NCBI GenBank assembly: GCA_021234155.1
Contig: JAJEKV010000032.1
Location: 4,035,835-4,099,834, forward strand
Direction of reading: 5' to 3'
DNA: 64,000 nucleotides
From: Isoetes taiwanensis
Taxonomy: Eukaryota > Streptophyta > Lycopodiopsida > Isoetales > Isoetaceae
A model generated the notes under the pieces. It was not told the origin of the DNA. It saw only the letters and a program-made list of their open reading frames with translations, and made no database searches. Both the position numbers and the translations under genes were made by a program. Position 1 is the first letter of the stretch, and every line of letters begins with the position of its first letter. This document shows, one piece after another, positions 45,796-55,635 of this stretch.

Positions 45796-46056
45796 GGCTG
45801 GGTGCACATGCAATAGTCGCTGGAGAGGGGCCCTGTTATACCTTGTGGAAATCAAATATGACCCATGACATGACGGTGGGCGTAAAAGGGCGAGCCATTT
45901 TCCATGACTATAATGGCGATCATGGCACATTAACCCAGCCTAAGCCTAAGGTGAACATAAAATGGCTCGCCTTTTTACGCTCATTGTCGTGGGCCATGCC
46001 TAATTTCCACAGGGTATAACAGGGCCCCTCTCTGACTGTTGCATGGAAACCTAGCC
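45796..46056. mobile_element. Tourist-like MITE (PIF/Harbinger type), 261 bp, TAA target duplication
   Basis: A near-palindromic element. Its arms of about 110 bp share GAGAGGGGCCCTGTTATACC, TGTGGAAAT, GGGCGTAAAA-type and GGCGAGCCATTTT blocks in inverted order. Outer ends GGCTGGGTGCACATGCAATA and (reverse complement) GGCTAGGTTTCCATGCAACA match at most positions. TAA sits on both sides (45793-45795 and 46057-46059). Long terminal inverted repeats with a TAA duplication and no coding capacity fit a Tourist MITE, moved in trans by a Harbinger transposase not seen here. Confidence 0.85.
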
Positions 46057-46258
46057 TAACACGTAACCTAAGCTGTTTTTGAAGTACTGATATTGTTTTC
46101 TACAACGTTATTCCGGGTCCTGTACAGCCTGTTTTTGGTATTGCCAACCTTGCGAAACCCTTTTTTTTAGTAAGTTAGTGGATTTATTGTGCTTTATAGT
46201 GGCCCTACTTACCTAACTCTTTAATTATCCCAAAACGTCTATCACGATTTAAAATGAA

Positions 46259-46287
46259 CTAGTTATGGATGCCCGGCGTTGCCGGGC
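46259..46287 (-). mobile_element. Helitron 3' terminus: hairpin plus CTAG
   Basis: On the minus strand GCCCGGCAACGCCGGGC is a 7-bp perfect stem with a 3-base loop. It is followed by eight bases (ATCCATAA) and CTAG, then T from the flank. This is the Helitron 3' signature: a GC hairpin about ten bases before CTRR, inserted before T. The element would extend toward higher coordinates. Its 5' TC end was not located and no Rep/helicase coding is present, so it is non-autonomous or truncated. Confidence 0.75.
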
Positions 46288-47565
46288 TTTAGCACCAACC
46301 TGAAAATCATATTGTAATCAAAATGGCCTTGGAGAGCAAGTGCAAATTGGGTCAAATATATAGTGATATAATGAGCATTCAGACTTTAGCATGAACATGA
46401 ACCACCTACTCTTTTCAAAATGGGCATTGGAGAGAGAGTGCAACTTGTGTGAAATATAAGGTGACAGAGTTATAAGATATGAACGTCTTATTCTCCATAA
46501 ATAGTGTGATGAGCCCCATTTTTTTCTAAGAATAGTAGTTATACATAGTATTACATAGAACATGTCTTCTAGTGGTACCTAACTGTCAGAGTTTGTTACA
46601 TAATTGTTTCATTATGGGCTAACCATAAAATTTGTAAGACTTTGCAATTTGTAAAAACTAGCCATAGAAACCTTTTAAGACATGACTACTCAATCATACA
46701 AAACCACATGGCCGACCCATTGCTAAGGTCTGCAACTCTAATTTTAATGCAATTATATCTTTGACATATGAGATAGAAACCACATGGCTTATCGCTAAGT
46801 TGAGTAACTCTAATTTTAATGCAATTATATCTTTGGCATATGAGATAGGAAGCATTTGTGACAATATTATTAGTTAGTGGGTAATCTCATTAAATTTGCT
46901 TAGACATAATTACTTTGCATCTCCTAGGCCAAATTAAGAGTTCTGTGCTTAACCTTAAAAGTAAAGTTGCAATGGTTAGGGTTGAGCGTTAGGGAGTGTG
47001 ATTGTCAAGAGACAAATAGAGGCATTAAGCTCAATAGTCTTTGCTTGCTAAGCACATTTAGCATTTGTCAAAAGTAAATTGCAACATCAAGGGACCATGA
47101 AAGTCATTAATACAAAAGGTATAGTCTAATTAAGCATACATTTTTAAACAAATCAATTTTGGAAGTGTTACCTTTGAAATTGCATGTAGCATTCAAAAAG
47201 AAAATGCATCGACCTAATGGAGCACCTTAGAGCAAATGAGCCCACAATGGTAACACCAAGAAGAAAAAGAAATTTATGCAAACATTTAAAAAGCATCAAA
47301 ACCAAAATCCTCTTCTGTATGCTAGTAACTATAACAAATCATCAATGGTGCATGTATTTGCATGGTTTGCGAAAATTTGATTGTTAAATATAGAACATTT
47401 ACCTTTATAATCTCTTGGCAACCTAGTAAAGAGACCAGGCTAACTTTACATCCTTAAATACCGAGAGTTGTGATCTGTTATGTGCAATAGTATATTGCAA
47501 ACATGACACATAGCTTCAATGTCTAGAAATTACCATTTTCTACTTGTCTACCATCCATCTCCTGG
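46288..47565. other. AT-rich stretch, probably inside the Helitron; contains a 72-bp tandem repeat
   Basis: At 46703-46857 a 72-bp unit occurs twice, sharing AACTCTAATTTTAATGCAAT then TATATCTTTG and CATATGAGATAG. No gene. Tandem repeats near ends are common in Helitrons, but the extent of the element is unknown. Confidence 0.5.
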
Positions 47566-49127
47566 CTTACTGAGCATGGGGGGGATGGCATACAGCTTTT
47601 GCACCAGGTCGTCCGCCAGCTCATTTATGCGGACGATGTTGGCCTGCTGGCCCACACCCCAGAAGCTATGCAGTCTCACCTAAATGCCCTAGACACATTT
47701 TGTCAGGCTACAGACATGCGCGTCAATCTAGCCAAGACCAGGGTGGTTCTCATATCCTCTTCACGCCACCCCATGCCTCCTCGCACTCACATATCGGGGG
47801 GATACTGTGGACGCCACGCCCACCTACAAGTACCTAGGGGTGGAGTTCCCCTCCTCCTTTCTGGCTGGAGGCGTCTATCCGCTATGGGTGACAGGAGTGG
47901 AAAGCGCTTTTATGCCATGCGGAACAACAAATACCACCGGCGAGCTCTATGATTGGGGCCATCGGTCACATCCATTCGGCACCGGTCGAGCCCGGTCCTT
48001 CAGACGGGTCGAGGTTTGGGGCCCTGGCGTCTCTTTGGCGACTGGAATGACTTGGAGCAGTGCGTAAGGCATTTTTGGCACGGGCACTTGGGGTGAAACC
48101 TTCGGTCCCCTATCGATTCTCACAAGTAGAAATCGGATTCTTACGCTCACGGCAGCCTTTGATAGACACATCGCCTATTTTCGTAAAGTGGTTACTATGG
48201 GTGATGCTGGCCCCGCACCTAGCTTACACGCGTGGCCATGGGTCCTTGGCGGCTTAGGGCCTGTTGGAGGGGTAAGAGAGAGCGGTGGTTCGCCAGATGG
48301 AACGCAAGAAGAGCAGATGCGCGGTACCGGGGGCACGGGCGATCGTGGTGACTGCTGGGAGTACCTAGATGCTTGTTTCCTTGGCAAGCTCTGGGACCCC
48401 GGGGCTCTAGAGCAGGTCAAAATGGCCCATTACAAGGAGCACATCAACCCCGTGTTAGCCCGGGGCCCACAGCTCTACCTGTGTTCCCAGCTGCCCCTGA
48501 AAAAGCGCAGACTCATTGCCTCCATTCGCACAGGTGCCCACCATCTTCGCATCGAGACGGGCAGGTGGATTGGGGAGCCCCGCCAGGACAGGCTCTGTCA
48601 GTGCTGTCAAACAGGTGCCATTGAGGATGAGTCTCACACTTTCCAGAGTTACCCAGCGTTCAGTCAGATCCGGGCCAGATACGCTCCCTTAGTACGCCCG
48701 GACGTCAGTGATGACTTTATCATCCTCTGTCTACTTCTAAACTATAGAAATGATGGCGATTGTTTTCTATTTTTCTAACTTTTTATCGAAACAAATTTAG
48801 CAGAATCAAGATGTCTTATAAAAAATTAAGAACTTTTACTATAGAATGTCCATTAATTTGGCGAATTTAGTATAATTAGGATGGAATATTATCAAATTTT
48901 GGCGATTTTATAGATCTTTTAAGCTAACGCATCCTACTACACCATCGAATTTAGATTTATAAAATTGGTGAATTTGCTAATGAACACACCCTTAAAATTT
49001 GGTGAAATTGGGACGTGCCCTTGCATTTGCTGATGAACACACCGTCAGTACGTGCCCTGGGGTCATACATTCAGGAGGTACTGGGCCTGCGGGGTCACCT
49101 TTGCCCCCGCCTGGCTGCCCGCTGACT
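47566..49127 (+). pseudogene. LINE RT palm and C-terminal domain, broken
   Basis: VVRQLIYADDVGLLAHTPEA has an intact YADD. VNLAKTRVVLISSSRHPMP follows. A frame change near 47780 leads to DATPTYKYLGVEFPSSF, and another near 47900 follows. From about 48360 the frame reads RRLIASIRTGAHHLRIETGR, WIGEPRQDRLCQCCQTGAIE and DESHTFQSYPAF. It stops matching after LVRPD (48705). After the insert, coding resumes with TPSVRALGSYIQEVLGLRGH to a TGA at 49125. Several frameshifts make it inactive. Confidence 0.8.
48710..49042. mobile_element. 333-bp AT-rich insert in the LINE, flanked by CGTCAGT
   Basis: CGTCAGT lies at 48703-48709 and 49043-49049. The insert is AT-rich, unlike the GC-rich LINE. Inside, TGTCCATTAATTTGGCGAAT (48847 on) is an imperfect inverted match to the stretch ending AATTTGCTAATGAACACACC (48992), and a variant, GCATTTGCTGATGAACACAC, ends the insert. 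This looks like a nested MITE-like element. The LINE also lacks about ten codons at the junction, so the 7-bp repeat may instead be microhomology at a deletion-insertion. Confidence 0.5.
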
Positions 49128-49360
49128 AGGCACTACGGGTGTGGTGCATGACTGTATATATTTGGGTGTTTCTGCATTTTATATGATTAGCACAGTTTGT
49201 CAGCAGGCTGATTGCTGCCACGATTTTTCCCTCGAAAACCCTTCCGGGCGGGGGTTTTTTAATCCGGGCAGTAATCCGTTTGCTGCGTTTTTTGTATTGG
49301 GTCCCATAGACCGATTGGTCTCCGTGGACGATAAAAGTACCTTCCTTCCTTCCTTCCTTC

Positions 49361-50005
49361 TATCCCTGATGAACTAAAAGCTTCAATTGCATCAGTTCTC
49401 TAACAATTTCCCGCTCCAAAGCATTTGCAACTCCAATGCATTTTTCATCCATCATATCAATATGTGACCTACTTACTTGTGTTGAAATCCAAATGCCAGA
49501 ACAACAAAAGAGTTATGCTCCTGCAAGCAGAAATATTCCTAAACCTTTCGTCTAACACATATCAAAATTATAGGAAGCGTCGTACAACTACAGCTATAAA
49601 TCAAGGATTAAAAACATGTAGCTCAGTGTCATTTTGAATACATGGTTCAAGCATCATGTTCTTGAACAATATCTATACTAACAAATGTGATACTTGTCAG
49701 TTACTACTACCGTTCGGCTGGTCTAATGATGCAGCCATTTGTTACTGCAAGAATCAATCCAAACGTGAGAAAATGGAAGAGAACATGCCAAAATTGTGAA
49801 GTGTAAAACCTTAGCGTGTTTCAGGAGGAACTGATGTATACTGAAAGGTAACAAAAAAAGGGTTAAGAAGATGAACAATTTTTATGTACGCAATGTTCCA
49901 ATATTTTGCTGTTTAAAAACGTCGTCGTTTGTTTGACCTTGCAAAAGGAAAATTGGGGCTAAGGATAGTCTAAACTGAGCGTCGCAAGCAATTAAAATGA
50001 AAAAC
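49361..50005. other. Intergenic, nothing recognised
   Basis: No gene or repeat with support. Confidence 0.4.
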
Positions 50006-50555
50006 CATTAGGGTTTTTTTGAGATTAAAAAAGGGCCTTCAAAACATGCCAACTAAGCCAAATGAAGATAAATGAACCACCAATCAGAAATCAGAGCCTG
50101 ACGGGTCCAGTCAGCAAAACTGTTATAACTAACTCACTGAATCACATTTTCTAGCATAACTGTTGATAGAAAAGTCCAAATGAACTCTCGTTTAGTGCAA
50201 TAGATAGATCTCGTTGAGATCTTTCCAACCTTAGGTGCTTTGCACATATTTTAACCATTTATGATTGTCAAAACTCCAAAAAATTTGGTTTTTACCATTT
50301 TTTACTATCCTACGGGGCTAAAAGATATGCAAACCACCCAAGGATGGAAAGATCTCAATGAGATCTATCTATTGCACCAAACGAGAGCTCATTTGGACTT
50401 TTCTATCAACACTTATGCTAGAAAATGTGATCCAGTGAGTTAGTTATAACTGTTTTGCTGACTGGATTACCAGTTCTGTATTCTGATTGGTAGTTCATAT
50501 AGCTTAGTCAGAAGTTCTTAGAAGGCCCTTTTATGATCTCAAAAAATCCCTAATG
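50006..50555. mobile_element. Fold-back element with about 230-bp inverted arms
   Basis: The left arm (50006-50242) starts CATTAGGGTTTTTTTGAGAT. The right arm (50330-50555) ends with its complement ATCTCAAAAAATCCCTAATG. Shared blocks include AAAAGGGCCTTC, ACTGTTATAACTAACTCACT, CACATTTTCTAGCATAA, TTGATAGAAAAGTCCAAATG and GCAATAGATAGATCTC. The loop is 87 bp. There is no coding sequence. Long imperfect arms around a short loop fit a MULE-type or fold-back MITE. A target duplication could not be defined because the outer edges blur. Confidence 0.85.
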
Positions 50556-50677
50556 TCTTATTTGTTCCGTACAACCTCAATTATAATGCATTGATTGAAT
50601 GACCTGTAAGTTCCTATACAGTCCAAAACTCAAGATGTCGATTTCACCTCCTTAGTGTTGCTTTAGTCGCGCATGGA

Positions 50678-50828
50678 TTAAGAATGCATTACACCTGTAG
50701 AACTGCTATGAGCCAATTTTGCACTTGGTGATTTTGCATCGTTCAACATCAAACTTCAATAGAACAATGCAAAAAACGTGTGGATTAAGAATGAATTGGA
50801 CCTGTGAAACTGCTATGCTGGATAAGTT
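50678..50828. repeat. Direct repeat, 107-bp spacing
   Basis: GGATTAAGAATGCATTACAC then CTGTAGAACTGCTATGA at 50676-50712 is repeated as GGATTAAGAATGAATTGGAC then CTGTGAAACTGCTATGC at 50781-50818. Confidence 0.65.
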
Positions 50829-50906
50829 GTCAACTCTGCTTGCTTGGCTTCTTGGCGTGCAGCTTCCATTTCCTGCAGCATCTTCCATAAATTACCAAGA
50901 AACTGC
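50813..50906 (-). pseudogene. Candidate terminal exon, unrecognised gene
   Basis: On the minus strand, after GCTAGGCAG, the frame reads FLGNLWKMLQEMEAARQEAK then QAELTTYPA and TAG. The helical, charged sequence and clean acceptor suggest a true last exon. It may belong with the segments at 51.5 and 54.3 kb, but the phases do not join simply. Confidence 0.4.
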
Positions 50907-51479
50907 CTAGCATCTATTGTAGTAGATAAAAAATATAACATCTCGTTAATCATTAAGGTAATGTCTGATTAAATAATTTGTGAGCATCTGATAGATTTAG
51001 AGGCCAACATATTCAATAGTTGCCTCACATTAAGGTTATTACATATACTCTAAATCCAAAATTTTTGTGCTGGCAGAAGAACCTCAACCCTCAGTGTGTA
51101 GGAAGAGCCTTTATAATGAAAATGCAAATGAAGTTCTGATGTATAGAAAGAACCTGAAATATAGCCTTGTCTTAGATGAAGACTCCACTAAAACTGTTTG
51201 GTACATAATGATCTCAGTTAGCAAACTGTACCCCACTTTCTATAAAGAAATTGGGCTTTTGGTTCAGCATATTTTCCACCTTCATCTGAATATAGACATA
51301 AACATGAAATTGTAGAAAAATATCTAATATGTCATAAAGCATAGAACCCTTTTACCAAAAACACTAAGTCTGATTCTAGAGCAGGAGAGCAAAAAACCTC
51401 TGCAATATATTGGTTTCATGCATGTAGATCACCCAAAATGAGAAAAAGAAAAAAGGGTACTCTAGGGAAAAGAAACATA

Positions 51480-51575
51480 CCAAAGAAAGCAGTGTTCTTG
51501 ATGCCACTGGCGCCTGTGAGCAGGGTCTTGAACAGTCTGGAGTGCATCTTCGCCAAATGTGACCTAATTGATTAC
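51480..51575 (-). pseudogene. Candidate exon, unrecognised gene
   Basis: Between GGAGCAG and GTATGT on the minus strand one frame reads SHLAKMHSRLFKTLLTGASG then IKNTAFF. Another frame is also open, so the assignment is uncertain. Family not recognised. Confidence 0.35.
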
Positions 51576-51994
51576 CTGCTCCAAAAATATAATGCATAAA
51601 GAGGGAGTCGAAATTATATGAATGAAATTTTTGGCCAATCTCGAACTAACCTACCATGGTCACTTGCTACCTAAATATCATGATGTTTAACCCTGATACA
51701 GGAATATCTTCCAAAGATTCGAAGAAGATATAAATTGAAAAATGTATGACGAAGAAGCGTACAACCTGTACCATGTTTCTTTTAGGTATAGAAGGCATAG
51801 AACGTCCATGCTGTGGGGTTTTGTTGTCCTATTGCCTTAAATACACCGTCATAGTCCAGCTAACATGCATGCATGCTCTGCCATCTGCAAGAACTCACAC
51901 ACCACACTTACACTTTTCTAATATTTCTAGACATAACATGTAGAATAAACTGAAAATCATAAATCAAGAAAAGGGCTAGGGATATTTCACTTAC

Positions 51995-52122
51995 AATTTC
52001 TGCATGGCCATAGGATAGAACTTCCCAAAATGTTCCAAGCAGCATATCAGCAGCAAGGACTTCACCAGACATATTAACATGAAAGAGTTGCAAATAATCA
52101 ATTTCGCTGAACCACCTCTTAC
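51995..52122 (-). pseudogene. Exon-like segment, copy 1 of a duplicated exon
   Basis: An acceptor TTTTAG at 52123 and donor GTAAGT after 51995 bracket a 128-nt open stretch. It reads KRWFSEIDYLQLFHVNMSGE then VLAADMLLGTFWEVLSYGHA and EI. A copy at about 53.49-53.61 kb has the same donor. Not recognised. Confidence 0.45.
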
Positions 52123-52701
52123 CTAAAATGGGATCATATGGCTTCTTCTGTAAATGTATTTACAGCATGAAACATTAAATAAATCTGTCTGGAGCATTGT
52201 CCCAATCGCTACAACACAAACTACTCCACTATATAGATTTAGTAATCTCAATGAATCTAATAATACTAAGAGAGCTGAGAAAGGATTTATCTAGCAAGGC
52301 TCTGCACAACCGCATTTTGCATAGAAAGAGAGTGCCTGTTGTACCCATAATGTGCCAAGGCAAGGCAGCAAGCACGGTATTCTAGGAGACCATTTTATAA
52401 TGGTAAAATTGGAGTGCCAGCTTCAACCATCCCTGTTCGACAGAAACTAATTTATAGAGATAGACACCATTTAAGACATTAAGACAGGCAATGATAAGGA
52501 ATGAGCTTGGAAACATATTGAAGTGCAATATATATGGATCTGAAATGCAAGCAGTGTTCCCATAGATCAAAACTTCTATCATATGGAATATGGACTCTTA
52601 CGATGTCCAATTGAACATTTAATATAATCCTCACAACGCAAGCAAGCAAAGTTGGAACCACTCGATACCTCCTCTAATGGCATGTTTAAGAATGCTGATA
52701 T

Positions 52702-52800
52702 TGATGATGCATCTCGTACCTAAGCACCAACCTCTGAGTTTAATCTTCGTGTTTTTGATCCACCAGTGTTCCTTCCACTTAAACCATGCATAATCCAAAA
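52702..52800 (-). pseudogene. Possible exon, unrecognised
   Basis: The minus strand reads LDYAWFKWKEHWWIKNTKIK then LRGWCL up to a GTACGA donor-like site. It is protein-like but isolated. Confidence 0.25.
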
Positions 52801-53414
52801 GGTAAATGGGAGAATGAAAAAATGCGAGTTCATGCATAAACTACATTTGGTAGGGAATAAAAAATCTGGAAAGTCTGATGGTGTAGTGCATTTGTAGATG
52901 TGCACATATATGAAGCTCTGCCCTATTACCAATAGAGATGCCCATAATAGATACGTCTCTATGACTGATCTTGCTTCCTTTGCGTAGCTATATTTGAGCA
53001 ACTGCTAATAAATCCAATAATATCTTGCTTTAGCTGCCTATAGAACCTGATAAGAAATGGCTATTGAAAACAAAAAAATAGGATTGAGCATACCAAAATA
53101 GCGGCTATTGAAAATAGAGGCATGATTGAGCTTTCACATAATATAATCAGTCCGAATTAAATGGTGCATTTCTGCTGCGGAGCTAGAGGTTAAATGGACC
53201 ATGTAGTGGAAAAGCTGCATGGAAAATGCCCTGTGAGACTTATTTGCTACAGGGTACATGTTGCACCTTGAAGTAAGCCATGCGAATGTGAATGGATTTG
53301 ACAATTGGATGGATCCTTGCATCATGGTGTGCCTCTTGATCAGGACCTATAAATGATCAAATTTTCCCCTACAAACCATAATGTCATAGAGATTTGCACT
53401 TTTCCACACCATTT

Positions 53415-53610
53415 TTCCTAATATTTCTAGACATAACATGTAGAATAAACTGAAAAGTAAATCAGGAAAAGGGATAGGGATATTGCACTTACAATTTCTA
53501 CATGGCCATAGCATAGAAATTGCCAAAATGTTCCAAGCAGCATATCAAGAGTAAGAACTTCACCCGACATATTAACATGAAAGAGTTGCAAATAATCAAT
53601 ATACATACAA
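53415..53610 (-). repeat. Second copy of the duplicated exon and its 3' flank
   Basis: It aligns with 51925-52105 at roughly nine bases in ten, including intron sequence past the donor (ATATTTCTAGACATAACATG). The exon part reads DYLQLFHVNMSGEVLTLDML then LGTFWQFLCYGHVEI. The acceptor side differs, so only the 3' part of the exon was duplicated. Confidence 0.7.
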
Positions 53611-54230
53611 TGGTCTCAAACCATGTATTTTAATCACCTTCAAAATAGAAATATGCAAAGGCTCACCTGCAAAGGCTACTGACTCTATCACGTTTCTAGT
53701 GGACTAATTGCCTCCTGCCAGATAATCTTGAGCCAACATGGATAATTATTTGATAATCATATAAACAAAGTTCCTACATTATTTGGCATGACCAAAGGTT
53801 GGAAATTTAGCATACAAATACTACATCTTCATGTAGATCTCCCTCTTACAGTGGATTTAAAGATGATGGAGTTTGTAGTGGACGTATGTAAACCATCTTT
53901 AGGAGATCAACTGGTCTGATTTAATATAGCCCTGGCGTATGACAACATATAAACATGCTTGAGAGAGAAAAACACAGCTGTGATGACTTTTATTATTTTC
54001 GGAGTGCTTTTCTCTGTCAAAAATCTTAAAAGGAGCAATTATGGACATCAAAGTTGATCTCATCTATCTAAGAACCAACCTTCCAATGAAGTAAGCAGCT
54101 GAAGAAAGTAGAAGAAATGCCATAGCATCCCAATAGAACAAAATATATTCTTATTGACACCATACTCATAAAGATGTAGCAAACTCAAAGACGCAAAAAA
54201 GTGGATGAAAATGTATGTAATCGTCAGTAC

Positions 54231-54322
54231 CTCCACAACTGAAGATACTGCCTCTGTAATTCCTCCTCTGCAGTTTTGATTCCATGCTCGTACATTACAA
54301 ACTTGACTTTTGGACCTAATTC
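54231..54322 (-). pseudogene. Candidate exon, unrecognised gene
   Basis: Acceptor GGTGCAG at 54323 and donor GTACTG after 54231 bracket 92 nt. The only sensible frame reads ELGPKVKFVMYEHGIKTAEE then ELQRQYLQLW. It has strong coding character. It may be the first recognisable exon of a decayed gene continuing toward 50.8 kb. A leader-like repeat shared with 20.8 kb lies upstream at 54600-54715. Confidence 0.45.
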
Positions 54323-54599
54323 CTGCACCAATGCAAGCGATCATAAGCAAACAGTACAACCCCCTTTCCGATGCAAAAATTTGAAGAATGCCAGGGAACT
54401 AGAGCCGTTATGGTTTAGAAAGCCCTGAAGAAAGAAAATCTCAAATTGCAAGCTAGGACTCATATCTATCTTCAACGGAAATGACGCTGGATTGCCTCAG
54501 CCGACATGCACATGCCACTTTGGAAGAATAAAAGAATTTGAAAGCAAACCACTTAATTTCGACGCCACCAAAATGTCAAATACTTTTCTATGCTTTTTG

Positions 54600-54715
54600 G
54601 AAGATCGGAAAGTTTTCCGGCGGCTAGAACCCCAAAAAACCTTAGGAAATCAACTTATAAAAAATTCCAATTTTTTTTTTATCCAAACCGAAAAATCCCA
54701 AATTAAAGGGTTGAT
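54600..54715. repeat. Dispersed leader-like repeat, copy 2
   Basis: See copy 1 at 20800-20925. The shared end is CCAAACCGAAAAATCCCAAA then TTAAAGGGTTGA. Confidence 0.55.
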
Positions 54716-55129
54716 ACTCAAGAGGGGAAGATTTACAACGTGGGATATTCGAAATCACATATTGCATGTTGACTTTGGGTTAGGCGAAGTGTAAACTTAG
54801 AATATGGTGTTAGATGTGCCAATTTCACCGTATGCTGATGTGCCAATTTCACTGTATGCTACTAAATTATGTTCGTGCTTGCAATGTATAGGTGGAACAA
54901 AATCAGGTTTCTATAATGGTGGCATGCGATATTTCATTTATAGTAGCAAGCCTTGAAGATTGATTCAATAATGTATAAAATCTCTGTACAACTAGAATTA
55001 ACATCTAATAATGGGAAGAGATGATGCTATGTGGCTCATTATATAACGTTCTTGTGTATTAGCATTATTAAATTTATGTTGTGAAATGTTGAATTTACCA
55101 TTTTAAATATACATATTGAGCCTGTTATT

Positions 55130-55240
55130 ATGCTAGATGTCCCAAACCATTACATCCACTACTTCTAAATTAAAATGCCCCTGAAACCCCTTTAGTTTTG
55201 GTGCATATTCACACGGAGGTTGACTCTGGCCATAGCAAGC
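55130..55240. repeat. Dispersed repeat, copy 2 of the 4.96-kb family
   Basis: AAATTAAAATGCCCCTGAAA, CCCTTTAGTTTTGGTGCATA and TTCACACGGAGGTTGAC match 4960-5065. It is cut off at 55245 by the poly(T) of an L1 tail. Confidence 0.5.
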
Positions 55241-55244
55241 TGGC

Positions 55245-55440
55245 CTTCCCTTTTTTTTTTTTTTTCTTTCTTTTTGGAGAAATGGAAGGATTTTCTATTA
55301 GTCATAGAAAAAGTACATGATAGGGGGGTAGGACGGCTTTATAAAATAAACCAATTTTTAACAGCTTTGAGAATAATTAGTATTCCCACTAGACTAGAAC
55401 CAACACATACACGTTACAATTTTCCTTTGGTATAATATTC
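55245..55440 (-). mobile_element. L1-type LINE 3' end, 5'-truncated, poly(A) tailed
   Basis: On the minus strand ATAGAAAATCCTTCCATTTC then TCCAAAAAG leads into a poly(A) run (55266-55248). The same sequence type ends the LINE at 1.9 kb. No coding part remains. Confidence 0.6.
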
Positions 55441-55635
55441 GTATCCTCGGCCTATGGTAGAAGCCTTTTGGAGTTTACACCCATGTTACCACTTTGTTTC
55501 TACTATTTCAGGTTGTCTGTGGAGTTCTAAGGCACGAAAATGGCTAGCCATGTCAGAATCCAGTCTCTTAGCATTGCAATTCCTGCATTCTTCCATTTCT
55601 TCCATATCAAAGGGGTACTAGTTATATGATTATCA

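Larger units (their letters stand above)
47566..49360 (+). mobile_element. LINE, 5'-truncated at the RT palm, ending in (TTCC)n
   Basis: Homology to the 12-14 kb LINE starts abruptly at SWLTEHGGDG (47566) just before YADD. It runs through the C-terminal domain, a 333-bp foreign insert, the last coding block and a 3' UTR with the AAAACCC/GGGTTTT stem (49226-49264). The terminal hairpin is GTCC...GACC-GATT-GGTC...GGAC (49301-49329), and five CCTT units follow (49341-49360). Confidence 0.85.

Noticed and set aside
46271-46287. GC hairpin as an intrinsic terminator
   Set aside because: The window is eukaryotic and no T tract follows. CTAG at the right distance makes it a Helitron end.
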